Source of the DNA: an uncultured Eubacteriales bacterium
GTDB lineage: Bacteria > Bacillota > Clostridia > Oscillospirales > CAG-272
DNA length: 16,556 bases
Reading direction: 5' to 3'
NCBI GenBank assembly: GCA_934394585.1
Contig: CAKRQU010000029.1
Coordinates: forward strand, 1 to 16,556
Of this stretch, positions 1 through 7,700 are shown one piece after another; within the stretch, counting starts at the first letter, position 1, and each line of letters starts with the position of its first letter. The notes below the pieces were generated by a model, which ran no database searches, was not told the origin of the DNA, and saw only the letters and a program-made list of their open reading frames with translations. The position numbers were made by a program, and so were the translations under genes.

Positions 1-37
1 CTTCCTTTGATGACTTTTGCCGCGCTTTTGGTCACTC

Positions 38-78
38 AAAAGCGCGATCGTACCTCGGGCGACCGCAGTCGCCCGCCC
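38..78 (+). repeat. 41-nt direct repeat, copy 1
   Basis: Identical base for base to 12060-12100. Includes the 8-bp hairpin CGGGCGAC/GTCGCCCG at 56-75. Confidence 0.9.
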
Positions 79-108
79 CCCTCTTGGCAAAGAGAAACAT
101 CTTTTTTG

Positions 109-132
109 GTACTTTTCGTCAGTGAAAAGTAC
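109..132. repeat. GTACTTTT palindrome, copy 1
   Basis: Arms GTACTTTTC and GAAAAGTAC around GTCAGT. One of at least five related 24-nt palindromes in this window. Confidence 0.8.
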
Positions 133-242
133 ACCCTTTTCTTTGGTAAAAGAAACTTTTCTTTTGGTCATTCAAAAGCGCGACCTTCGTTTCTCGGCGG
201 AGAAAGTAACTTTCTTTTGATACTTTTCTATAAAGAAAAGCA

Positions 243-271
243 CCCCGCCGTTTTGGGTAAAAGCGGCGGGG
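243..271 (-). terminator. Probable terminator after RNase J gene
   Basis: Perfect 8-bp inverted repeat CCCCGCCG / CGGCGGGG (243-250 and 264-271), starting 10 nt past the stop codon on the minus strand and followed there by TGCTTTTCTTT. The T tract is interrupted, so termination is likely but not certain. Confidence 0.55.
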
Positions 272-280
272 ACTTCTTTT

Positions 281-2389
281 TTATACTATTATCGGGAGCA
301 CCATGGGTTTGCGCTTCGTCTGAGAATAAATATATCTGCCGAAATCATCTTTCACTCTGTTTTTGATGGAATTGTAATCGCGATGATTTTTGTCAAGGCA
401 ATCGCGCACTGCTTCTTCCGCCACGGTACGAAGATTTTCAAGCAATTCCTCCGATTCCTTTACATAAACAAATCCGCGGGAAACAACCTCGGGACGTGCA
501 GTGAGATCGCCGCTTTCCATATCTATCGGAATGCATACGACTATTATGCCGTCCTGTGAAAGCAATCTCCTGTCGCGAAGAACGATATTTCCCACATCGC
601 CCACGCCGGAACCGTCTATCATAGTAATGCCGGAAGGCACGCTGCCATTGAATTTCGCGCCGTCCGTACCTATTTCCAGCACCTTGCCTATATCGGAAAC
701 AAAAATATTTTCCGCGGACATGCCCATATATTCGGCAAGTTCCTTATGCTTGTAAAGATGGCGAGCCTCGCCATGTATCGGCATGAAATATTTCGGCTTT
801 GTCAGCGCGTGCATTATTTTTATTTCTTCCTGACAGGCGTGACCCGAAACATGAACCTCTGCCACGGAATCCGAAAGTACGCGCACGCCTTTCCGATAAA
901 GCTCGTTTATGATATTTCCCACGAGCTTTTCGTTTCCCGGTATAGCCGTGGCGCTGATGATGACAAGATCATGCGGACCCAGTTCCACTTTGTCATGCAT
1001 GCTGTAAGCCATGCGGTAAAGAGCCGACATCGGTTCGCCCTGGCTGCCTGTGGAAACCACAGTCATTTTCTCCGGCGGATAATTTTTTATCGTGGAAATA
1101 TCGACGAGCACACCGGCAGGCACATTCATATAGCCGAGCTTTATCGCCGCGCCTATCACATAAAGCATGCTTCTGCCTGTTATCGCCACTTTTCTGCCGT
1201 GACGCGCCGCAATATCTATTATCTGCTGGACGCGATGCACATTTGAAGAAAATGTGGAAATAACTATTCTTTTATCTTTATATTCCTCGAAAAAGCGAAC
1301 GAGCGAATGCCCTACCTTTTTTTCCGACGGAGTAAATCCCGGGCGTTCCACATTTGTCGATTCGCACATCAGGAGCGTAACGCCTTCCCTCCCTATTTCT
1401 CCGAGGCGGGTGAGATCCGTCATTTCGCCGTCTATCGGCGTGGTATCTATTTTAAAATCTCCCGAATGCACCACTATGCCTATGGGAGTTCTGATAGCCA
1501 GACATACCGCATCGGCTATGGAGTGATTTACTCTGATGAATTCCACTTCAAAAACGCCGAGATTTATTTTTTCGCCCGCATTCACACAATTGAGCTGAGG
1601 CACAAAATCCAGCGAATGCTCCTGCAATTTGCGTTCCAGTATACCGAGCGTGAGGCGCGTGGCATATACGGGAACATTTATTTTCTGGAGAAGATACGGC
1701 ACGGCGCCGACATGGTCCTCGTGCCCGTGCGTGATCACCACGCCTTTTATTTTTTCTTTATTATTCACAAGATAAGTGAAATCCGGCACGACGAGATCCA
1801 CGCCGAGCATATCATCATCGGGAAAACCGATGCCGCAGTCCACTATAAGTATATTATCGCTGTATTCGAGCACGGTGAGGTTTTTGCCTATTTCGCCAAG
1901 ACCGCCAAGCGGTATCACGCGGAGCTTTTTCAGTTTGCCTTTGGGAGTGCTTCTGCGCTCCGTATTTCTCGCGCCGAGATTTACCGGCACGGATACTGCG
2001 GGAGCCATAGCCGCCGTGATAAGCTCGGGCGAACCTTTTGCCGCCTTCTTTTTTGCGGGAGATTTCGGCTGCTTTTTAGCCGGCGTTTCCTGCGCTGCCT
2101 CGCTCTTTTTTTCGGGAGCGGGCTTTTCCTGATTTTTCTGTTTCTTCTGCTTTTTTTGCTTTTTCTGCGCAGGTGCGGGAGCGAAAAGCGCGGTTTCTTC
2201 CGATGCTTTCGTTTCGCGCGTGCGCTTCGCTTCGGTTTCTTCAGTGCGCGGAGGAAGCTTTATATCCGGCGTGAGCGCATCCACGGAAATGGGGGATTTT
2301 TTATGCTGCGCCGTGACGGAATTTATTATTCTGTCTATGGCATCATTGCCTGCGGCTGATTTGCCGCGATTTTTATTATAAGCCATCAT
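281..2389 (-). CDS. rnj: Ribonuclease J with long basic N-terminal extension
   Basis: Metallo-beta-lactamase/beta-CASP ribonuclease; the family acts as 5'-3' exonuclease and endonuclease in mRNA decay and rRNA maturation in the cytoplasm. The catalytic core starts near residue 154 (VIPLGGLGEIGKN), with the zinc motif HGHEDH at residues 221-226, a later VHSGDFKID strand, and the beta-CASP signatures HVSGHA and PIHGEARH toward the C-terminal half. The core plus C-terminal domain is about 549 residues, close to a typical 555-residue RNase J1. The first ~150 residues are extra: low-complexity, rich in Lys, Ala, Pro and Gln, with KKQKK repeats at 76-85. Two ATGs stand side by side; a GAAAGGA ribosome binding site at about 2393-2399 is closer to ideal spacing for the second, so the protein may start at 2386 (701 residues). 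It has its own promoter and a ~370-nt leader. Function is confident; the role of the extension is unknown. Confidence 0.96.
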   Translation of the reverse strand: MMAYNKNRGKSAAGNDAIDRIINSVTAQHKKSPISVDALTPDIKLPPRTEETEAKRTRETKASEETALFAPAPAQKKQKKQKKQKNQEKPAPEKKSEAAQETPAKKQPKSPAKKKAAKGSPELITAAMAPAVSVPVNLGARNTERRSTPKGKLKKLRVIPLGGLGEIGKNLTVLEYSDNILIVDCGIGFPDDDMLGVDLVVPDFTYLVNNKEKIKGVVITHGHEDHVGAVPYLLQKINVPVYATRLTLGILERKLQEHSLDFVPQLNCVNAGEKINLGVFEVEFIRVNHSIADAVCLAIRTPIGIVVHSGDFKIDTTPIDGEMTDLTRLGEIGREGVTLLMCESTNVERPGFTPSEKKVGHSLVRFFEEYKDKRIVISTFSSNVHRVQQIIDIAARHGRKVAITGRSMLYVIGAAIKLGYMNVPAGVLVDISTIKNYPPEKMTVVSTGSQGEPMSALYRMAYSMHDKVELGPHDLVIISATAIPGNEKLVGNIINELYRKGVRVLSDSVAEVHVSGHACQEEIKIMHALTKPKYFMPIHGEARHLYKHKELAEYMGMSAENIFVSDIGKVLEIGTDGAKFNGSVPSGITMIDGSGVGDVGNIVLRDRRLLSQDGIIVVCIPIDMESGDLTARPEVVSRGFVYVKESEELLENLRTVAEEAVRDCLDKNHRDYNSIKNRVKDDFGRYIYSQTKRKPMVLPIIV

Positions 2390-2431
2390 TTTTCCTTTCT
2401 TTTTTCAAAAATCAAAAATAAACGTATGCGG

Positions 2432-2476
2432 AAAAAGCCCATTTGTCCGCCGCAAAAAAAGCAGGGCGCGAATGGG
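2432..2476 (-). terminator. Possible attenuator hairpin in RNase J leader
   Basis: On the minus strand, CCCATT (2476-2471) can pair with AATGGG (2443-2438), and the interior can extend with CGCC/GGCG. C and five T residues follow directly. Placed just before the RNase J ribosome binding site, it could end transcription early or be bypassed. The long loop weakens the call. Confidence 0.35.
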
Positions 2477-2730
2477 ATTTTTCCTTTTCCGCCGCCGACG
2501 CACGAAAAAAGCCGTGCCTGAAAAAGGCGACGCAAAAAATAATCTGATTACGATATGTAGAGGGGCATGGATCCCCCTCCCGCGGATTTTCCGTGCCAAG
2601 CCCCGATACGCGAAACAAGGAAAAAGCGCAATAAATATTTCGCGGTGAATATAGTTTTCACCATGCAAATCTCCGCCCCGACACGCGGAAATTCGCAAAA
2701 TATATATAAAATCAAATTACTTACAAAGAT

Positions 2731-2756
2731 AAGATGACGGATTTGTTCCGTATCTT
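2731..2756 (-). promoter_or_regulatory. 5'-terminal hairpin of RNase J transcript
   Basis: Inverted repeat with arms AAGAT-ACGGA and TCCGT-C-ATCTT on the minus strand and a 5-nt loop. It begins within one or two bases of the start site predicted from the promoter at 2764-2792. A 5' stem-loop of this type is known to hinder 5'-end attack by RNase J, so it may protect or autoregulate this mRNA. Confidence 0.5.
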
Positions 2757-2763
2757 CGCTTAT

Positions 2764-2792
2764 ATTTTATCATATATTTATGAATATATCAA
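2764..2792 (-). promoter_or_regulatory. Sigma-A-type promoter of RNase J gene
   Basis: On the minus strand: -35 TTGATA (2792-2787), a 17-nt spacer, and -10 TAAAAT (2769-2764) preceded by TGA, an extended -10. It sits about 20 nt past the stop codon of the upstream nucleotidyltransferase gene. No GC-rich terminator separates the two, so RNase J may also receive read-through. Confidence 0.7.
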
Positions 2793-2811
2793 CAACTTAC
2801 AAAAAATTTTT

Positions 2812-5070
2812 TTATTTTATTTTCGCTTCCTCCGTCATCTCCTTTACGGCGTTTTTGGTATATTCCATGGTGAGCGCCGCCAGCGCCGGCGTATCCGCCT
2901 CCGTGCGTATGATCAGCTCGTTTTCGCACGCGGCACATACATAAGCCGTTCCGCTGTCGTAAGAAAGCGTCACCGTGCCCGCCTCTCTTTTTGCGCCGTG
3001 CGTGCAGAGCAGCGAAAGCATTTCCGATGCGCTTTCTTCGCCCAGATCATAGCTTTCCTCCTCTGCCGCAAACAAAGCGCCCTCGGGGAAATTCATTTTT
3101 TTGTCCGCAAGAGATAAATATGTCAGCGCGAGGAGCATTTCGTCCTGCCATATCTGCCCCGCCGCGCGCATCCTGTCGTTTTCGTCATCCTTTTCTCCGT
3201 AGAGAAAATCCGCATAAGTGCGCGGCACGGCATTCAGCCTTTCCACTATGCGGCAGAGCGCCGTCGGAGCCTCGCGCGATACGAATATTTCCTTTGCCCC
3301 GCGCTCTATATCGCGGAGCATCACGGCGGCGGTGGCATGCCAGCGGTCGATCAGCTCATAATTTCCGTCACGGCAGCAGGATATCTCAAAGCTTTCGTCG
3401 TCATCCACGAAAACAAAAACGCCGCCGCGCATTATTTCGTTTTTCACGCCGAAAGAAACATCGGCGCCGAGGCTTTTCGCCGTCGTGGCAAAGAGCCGCA
3501 TTGCCGCCGTTTCCGGCACGGTTATTTTCATATTTTCGAGAGGTGCAGCGGAAGCGGAAAGAAAAGCGGCGTATTTTTCGCTGTAATCATCGTGAAGGTG
3601 CGTGCCTATACCAAAGGAATTTCCGCCTTTTTCCGTTTCACGCATCAGCATACGCGATTTCTTCATTCCTATCGGCGTGCCGAATTTATCGCATACGTAA
3701 ATGCGGCAAAAACCGTTCTTTTTGTGCTTTGCATAAATTCCGAAATCAAATCCGCCCGATGACGCGGAAAAATTCAGCAGCTGTAAAAATCCCTCTCCGC
3801 AATCGGTGACGCAGGCGCCCTGCGCCTGTGCGCCACCCATGATAAAGCGCGTGACCAGCCGCCCCTCCGCGCTCTCGTCGCACATAAATACTCCTCTGCT
3901 TCCGAATACTCTGCAAAGAGCCGAACCGAGCGCGGTGCAGAATTGCGGCGTCAGCTCCGTACCCATATTTCCCTGCGCTCCGTATTCAAAAAATATATTT
4001 TCATTGCCATCGGAAAATATTTTTTCTTCCATTATCATTTTCTCCTTTTCTTTTGCTGCTCCCGATGAAAGCTTTGTTTTCGGCGGGATATAAGCCCCGT
4101 CCGCTGTTTTTATTCCCGCGCCGACAATGGAACCGCGGCATACCGTGGCGCCGGCGCCGATTTTTACATCCGGACATATGATGGCACGCTCTATTCTCGC
4201 GCCCGCGCCCACGCTCACATTGTCCATTATCACGGCTTCATCTATGCGGCAACCCGTGCCGAGGCGGCAATCCGCGCCTATCACGGTGCCGTCCGATATC
4301 ACGGCATTTTCCGCCGTGAATGTGTTTTTGCCTATGAAATAAGCCGAGCCGTCTATGCCGCCTATCCTGCCGTGCAGTGCGTCGCGGTTGCAGGCATAAA
4401 ATCTGTCGGGCGAACCTATATCGCACCAATAGCCCGCGGCTTCGCAAGCGTATATTTTCCCTTTCAGTTTCGGAAAAAGATCGCGCGAAAAATCCGTTTC
4501 CACGCCCGGTTTTATCATGGAAATTATGCTTTTGTCAAGCACGTATATCCCCGTATTTATTTTATTGTCGGTGACATAGCGCCATGCGGGCTTCTCCGCG
4601 AAATCCGTTATCAAGCCGTTTTTATCATAGCTGATACAGCCGAATTCCGTGGGAAATTTGCTTTTTGCCGCGATAAGTGTGGCGCACGCCCCTTTTCGTA
4701 TATGAAAATCCATCACCTCGCGCAGATTGAAATCACATACCGCATCGCCGCTGATGACGACAAATGTATCGGAAAGCACATCTGCCATTTCGGGCAATGC
4801 TCCTGCCGTACCCAGCGGCTTTTTTTCGGGATAAAACCGAAGATTTACGCCTTCTCCCCCGTGCAGAGCGAAATATTTCATCATTTCATCCGCCATGCAG
4901 CCGAGCGTGATGGCGGCGCTTGTTATGCCGTTTCTGCGCAGCAGTGAAAGTATACGTGATATCGCCGCTTTTCCCATTATCGGCACGAGCGGCTTCGGCA
5001 TTTTTTCCGTGATGGGAAAAAGTCTGGTTCCCGCGCCTCCCGCGAGTATCACCGCCTTTATACCGTCCAC
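2812..5070 (-). CDS. Sugar nucleotidyltransferase fused to degenerate phosphohexomutase
   Basis: The N-terminal domain (~1-240) is a nucleotidyltransferase of the glucose-1-phosphate/mannose-1-phosphate type, with AGGAGTRLFPIT at 10-21 and the following PKP. It is expected to make an NDP-sugar for cell-surface glycan. Hexapeptide repeats of a left-handed beta-helix follow (~245-335). From about 350 to the end the protein resembles a phosphoglucomutase/phosphomannomutase, as in known guanylyltransferase-mutase fusions, but key elements are gone: the TASHNP catalytic loop is reduced to YAKHKKNG, the DGDADR metal loop reads VDDDESF, and no PSGTE phosphate loop is visible near the C-terminus. The mutase part is therefore probably non-catalytic. 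The start is GTG, with AGGAGGA 10 nt upstream (5081-5087). At 752 residues it is shorter than the usual ~830. Sugar and nucleotide specificity cannot be read from the sequence. Confidence 0.88.
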   Translation of the reverse strand: MDGIKAVILAGGAGTRLFPITEKMPKPLVPIMGKAAISRILSLLRRNGITSAAITLGCMADEMMKYFALHGGEGVNLRFYPEKKPLGTAGALPEMADVLSDTFVVISGDAVCDFNLREVMDFHIRKGACATLIAAKSKFPTEFGCISYDKNGLITDFAEKPAWRYVTDNKINTGIYVLDKSIISMIKPGVETDFSRDLFPKLKGKIYACEAAGYWCDIGSPDRFYACNRDALHGRIGGIDGSAYFIGKNTFTAENAVISDGTVIGADCRLGTGCRIDEAVIMDNVSVGAGARIERAIICPDVKIGAGATVCRGSIVGAGIKTADGAYIPPKTKLSSGAAKEKEKMIMEEKIFSDGNENIFFEYGAQGNMGTELTPQFCTALGSALCRVFGSRGVFMCDESAEGRLVTRFIMGGAQAQGACVTDCGEGFLQLLNFSASSGGFDFGIYAKHKKNGFCRIYVCDKFGTPIGMKKSRMLMRETEKGGNSFGIGTHLHDDYSEKYAAFLSASAAPLENMKITVPETAAMRLFATTAKSLGADVSFGVKNEIMRGGVFVFVDDDESFEISCCRDGNYELIDRWHATAAVMLRDIERGAKEIFVSREAPTALCRIVERLNAVPRTYADFLYGEKDDENDRMRAAGQIWQDEMLLALTYLSLADKKMNFPEGALFAAEEESYDLGEESASEMLSLLCTHGAKREAGTVTLSYDSGTAYVCAACENELIIRTEADTPALAALTMEYTKNAVKEMTEEAKIK

Positions 5071-5132
5071 AAAAAATCAGTCCTCCTTTTTTCTTATGAT
5101 AGTATATTTTTCCTCCGCGCACACTTTCTTTA

Positions 5133-5160
5133 TTCATAAAGCGCGGCAAAAAAATATTAT
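5133..5160 (+). promoter_or_regulatory. Possible promoter of small membrane protein gene
   Basis: TTCATA (5133-5138), a 16-nt spacer and TATTAT (5155-5160), about 65 nt before the start codon. The boxes are imperfect, and the region also has to hold the leader of the divergent nucleotidyltransferase gene. Confidence 0.35.
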
Positions 5161-5225
5161 TTTGCCATCGAATAAACGGCATCTCATCGGGCAAACAATA
5201 ATAAAAACGCGCGGGAGAAAAAATC

Positions 5226-5495
5226 ATGATATTAAAAGGATATACAAAAGACCTGATCGTAGTAAAAAATATAGAAAATCCTCTGATAGACGAGGCATAT
5301 CTGATACTGAAAAAAGAAGCCCGCGGCGAGGCGGGCGAGAACGATATAGTGAAGGAAGCCAATCGACTGATAGGCGGTTTTGACATAAGGGAAAAGAAAA
5401 AAGCCCCTCTGGGAGGAGCTTTATGCTTTTTGCTCGGTGCGCTCACATCGGGACTTGTGATTTCTCTGCTTTTCGCCGTGACAATGCTACTGTAA
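5226..5495 (+). CDS. Small C-terminally membrane-anchored protein, unknown function
   Basis: An 89-residue protein I do not recognise. Residues 1-60 are soluble and charged, with a probable helix around 20-50. A basic patch REKKK (55-59) precedes a single hydrophobic segment (~62-88) that runs to the last residue. The positive-inside rule predicts a cytoplasmic N-terminal part and a C-terminal anchor. The start ATG follows GGGAG with normal spacing. The gene is divergent from the nucleotidyltransferase gene, and its last 9 bases overlap the 3' end of ispE on the other strand. It is the only plus-strand gene in the left half. Normal codon content and a ribosome binding site support a real gene. 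Confidence 0.7.
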   Translation: MILKGYTKDLIVVKNIENPLIDEAYLILKKEARGEAGENDIVKEANRLIGGFDIREKKKAPLGGALCFLLGALTSGLVISLLFAVTMLL

Positions 5496-6428
5496 ATCTA
5501 TATCCTCGAAGTAAAGCTCCGCTTCGTCCGATACGGTATGGCAAGGGTAAAGCCATGCCGTTTTTTTCAGCGCTTTTTCGGCGCGGCGAAAATCCGGGGC
5601 GTTTTCGAATATGCCGAAAACCGCCGAGCCGCTGCCGCTCATCTGCGCGATATGCGCTCCGCAGGCGAGCATTGTTTCTTTTATTGCAAAAACGGCGCTG
5701 TCCGCGGGAAGTATTTTTTCGAATTTATTTAGCGAAAGCGCCGCCGCGGCTTTTATATCGCCGCTTTCCAGCGCAGCGCAAAAGGCGGAAATATCGCCGC
5801 TTTTTCTGCAAAGTCCGCGTGCGTCTATTTCGGCAAACGCCGCGGGCGTAGATATATTTTCGGAAAAAGGCTTTGCTATCAGCAGATGCATTGTGGGCAG
5901 GCGCGTCATCCGCTCGAGTTTTTCGCCTATGCCGCGCGCGAGCATGGTGCCGCGCTTTATGCAGAAAGGCACATCCGCGCCGATTTTCGCGCCGAGCATG
6001 GCGAGTTCATCCGTGCTTATCCCGGTGGGAAACATATCGCTAAGGATCATCAGCACAGCCGCCGCATCCGCGCTGGCTCCGCCGAGTCCCGCTTCGGAAG
6101 GGATATTTTTTATCAGTTCTATTTTAAAATCGCATTCTGCGGCGCAAAGTCCCTCGGCATTTTTTTCATGCGGGAAAGTTTCGGCAAAAAGCTTTGCCGC
6201 GCGGTATGCCGTATTTTTCGGCTGGGGCAGACCGAGCGTTTTTTCGCTTTTGCCCTCGCGCGCGATAACCTCCGTATTTCCTTTTCCGCGGGAAGCCGTC
6301 AGCGTGACTATATCGAAAATATCCACCGATTGCATCACGCTTTCCAGCTCATGATAGCCGTTTTCCATGCGGCTCACCACATCGAGATAAAGATTTATCT
6401 TCGCGGGTATTTTTATGGTTTTCTGCAT
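5487..6428 (-). CDS. ispE: 4-diphosphocytidyl-2-C-methyl-D-erythritol kinase
   Basis: GHMP-family kinase of the MEP isoprenoid pathway; it phosphorylates CDP-methylerythritol at the 2-hydroxyl using ATP, in the cytoplasm. The N-terminal PAKINLYL carries the expected lysine at residue 10. The glycine-rich ATP loop GLGGASADAA is at 114-123, with Asp121 as the likely catalytic base, and the C-terminal GHMP motif GSGSAVFGIF is present. At 313 residues it is slightly longer than the usual 280-290. It starts 22 nt after the DUF362 gene, with GGAG in the gap, so it is probably the last gene of the tepA cluster. Its stop codon lies inside the last codons of the convergent small gene, and no terminator is visible between the two. 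Confidence 0.95.
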   Translation of the reverse strand: MQKTIKIPAKINLYLDVVSRMENGYHELESVMQSVDIFDIVTLTASRGKGNTEVIAREGKSEKTLGLPQPKNTAYRAAKLFAETFPHEKNAEGLCAAECDFKIELIKNIPSEAGLGGASADAAAVLMILSDMFPTGISTDELAMLGAKIGADVPFCIKRGTMLARGIGEKLERMTRLPTMHLLIAKPFSENISTPAAFAEIDARGLCRKSGDISAFCAALESGDIKAAAALSLNKFEKILPADSAVFAIKETMLACGAHIAQMSGSGSAVFGIFENAPDFRRAEKALKKTAWLYPCHTVSDEAELYFEDIDLQ

Positions 6429-6450
6429 AAGTAAAACTCCGAATAAAGGC

Positions 6451-7620
6451 TCATTTCAGCTTGGAAACAAGCCTGAGAATAATATTTCTTTTTGTTTTTA
6501 TCGCGACAAAAGGACAAAGCTCCTGGCAGCAGTAGCAACGTATGCATTTCTCGCGCTTTATATGCGCCACGGTTTTGCCTTTGCTTTTTACCATTTCTAT
6601 GGTATGCTGCGGGCAGGATCTCATACATTCTCCGCAGCCGCGGCATTTTGCCTTTTCTATTTCGGGGCGCGGCGAAAGAATTTTTCCGAAGGCTCCGCCC
6701 GAAAATATCTTCAGCGCGGAAACGGAAACCGTGCCTTTGCTCGCGGCAGGCACGATATCGGAAATTTTCACCTCATCCGGACGAAGGAAAGGATATTCCA
6801 GCAGCCCGGCGCTTTCCGGTATGTATCCGCGAAGGCGCGATTTTTCCACCGTGCCCACGCCGGAAAAGCCGAGTATTTTTTCACAGGCGAGATCTGTGGC
6901 AAAAGGATTTTCGCCCGTCACGATACAGCCTATCTTTTTCGGATTTCCGCCCGTGGGTCCGTCGCCTTCCATGCCGACCACGGCATCTGTTATCGCTATC
7001 ACATCGCGCGTGCCGCAATGCATGGCGCAGAGATCACATATCATTTCTTCGAAATCGTCGTAATCGGGATGCGCCGCGTGCATCTCGAATTTTTCTATTC
7101 CCGGGACGGTGCCGAAAAGGTTTTTCACGGCGCCGCTCATGGCGGTGAGCGAATGTGTTTTCAGTTTGCATACGTCAAAAATCACGTCGGCATGAGCCGC
7201 GGGAGAAATGATATGAAAGCTTTTTACCGCCTTTCCCTCGGGGAAATTCACATATTCCGCGGAAATATCCGTATTTGTCACGGCATCCAGCCCGCGCACG
7301 GCGTCGTATATGCCGCACACGCGGTAAAATCCGTCCATTCTCTGCGCGGAGTAAACTCCGCCGGGGCTTTCCGCTATCACGGGAGTAATCCCCATATCGT
7401 TCAGTATTTCCACGAGGGCACGAATCACCGCGGGATGCGTGGTGGCAGCGCCTTCGGGCGATTTTTTCATCACCAGATTGGGCTTTATCATCACGTTTTT
7501 TCCGCAAAAACGCGCCGCATCTATGCCGAGTGCGGCGAAATGTGCGCAGAGCACGTCTTTTATTTTTTCCGCGTCATATTCCGTGACGGACGATATGGCA
7601 ACTTTATTACTGAAATTCAT
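6451..7620 (-). CDS. DUF362 protein with C-terminal 2[4Fe-4S] ferredoxin domain
   Basis: Residues ~1-300 match the DUF362 family (MIKPNLV near 46, AESPGGVY, KLKTHSLTAMSGAVKNLFG, DAVVGMEGDGPTGG), whose biochemical role is not established. The C-terminus is an 8-cysteine ferredoxin domain: C326, C329, C332, C336 and C359, C362, C365, C369, in two CxxCxxCxxxCP patterns, expected to carry two [4Fe-4S] clusters. There is no signal peptide or membrane segment, so it is likely cytoplasmic. A GGAG ribosome binding site precedes the ATG. It lies 80 nt after the CmpB-like gene and 22 nt before ispE. Electron transfer is implied by the clusters; partner and substrate are unknown. Confidence 0.9.
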   Translation of the reverse strand: MNFSNKVAISSVTEYDAEKIKDVLCAHFAALGIDAARFCGKNVMIKPNLVMKKSPEGAATTHPAVIRALVEILNDMGITPVIAESPGGVYSAQRMDGFYRVCGIYDAVRGLDAVTNTDISAEYVNFPEGKAVKSFHIISPAAHADVIFDVCKLKTHSLTAMSGAVKNLFGTVPGIEKFEMHAAHPDYDDFEEMICDLCAMHCGTRDVIAITDAVVGMEGDGPTGGNPKKIGCIVTGENPFATDLACEKILGFSGVGTVEKSRLRGYIPESAGLLEYPFLRPDEVKISDIVPAASKGTVSVSALKIFSGGAFGKILSPRPEIEKAKCRGCGECMRSCPQHTIEMVKSKGKTVAHIKREKCIRCYCCQELCPFVAIKTKRNIILRLVSKLK

Positions 7621-7662
7621 AATATTTCTCCGGAATCATGATAGCATACAAATCCGATTTAT

Positions 7663-7691
7663 ATGATACCACAAAGCCGGAGAAAAAGCAA
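7663..7691 (-). promoter_or_regulatory. Possible internal promoter before DUF362-ispE
   Basis: On the minus strand, TTGCTT (7691-7686), a 17-nt spacer and TATCAT (7668-7663) lie in the only sizeable gap (80 nt) of the cluster, about 43 nt before the DUF362 start. It could let DUF362 and ispE be expressed apart from the two upstream genes. Confidence 0.35.
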
Positions 7692-7700
7692 GAAAAATAT

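Larger units (their letters stand above)
1..232. repeat. Mosaic hairpin-repeat region, copy A (cut by window start)
   Basis: Non-coding DNA downstream of RNase J. Bases 1-18 are the end of a 61-nt repeat core also found at 11980-12040 and, inverted, at 16491-16551. Bases 38-78 are identical to 12060-12100. It holds a GGGCGAC hairpin (56-75), a GTACTTTTC palindrome (109-132) and a TTTCTC/GAGAAA hairpin near 190-205 that recurs near 12266-12282. Short frames across it are low-complexity and unlikely to be genes. Confidence 0.75.
2390..2757 (-). promoter_or_regulatory. Long structured 5' leader of RNase J mRNA
   Basis: About 370 nt of non-coding sequence lie between the inferred transcription start (near 2757) and the RNase J start codon. 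Read on the minus strand it holds several inverted repeats in order: a 5'-terminal hairpin (2731-2756), GGTGAA/TTCACC (2644-2662), GAGGGG/CCCCTC (2560-2579), GCACG/CGTGC (2500-2517) and CCCATT/AATGGG followed by CTTTTT (2432-2476). The last is terminator-like and ends about 43 nt before the start codon. Short open frames here have no plausible protein features. I infer a regulatory leader; I recognise no known riboswitch class. Confidence 0.55.

Noticed and set aside
1307..2359. 350-codon plus-strand open frame over the RNase J gene
   Set aside because: Antisense to the RNase J start and extension; Phe/Arg-rich with no recognisable motif.
2405..2698. Short minus-strand frames in the RNase J leader as a small gene
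   Set aside because: Low-complexity, Arg/Phe-rich, no convincing ribosome binding site; the region is better explained as a structured leader.
6415..7641. Long plus-strand open frame (408 codons) opposite the DUF362 gene
   Set aside because: The minus-strand frame has clear DUF362 and ferredoxin motifs and a ribosome binding site; the plus frame has an unnatural His/Arg/Phe-rich composition typical of an antisense shadow.
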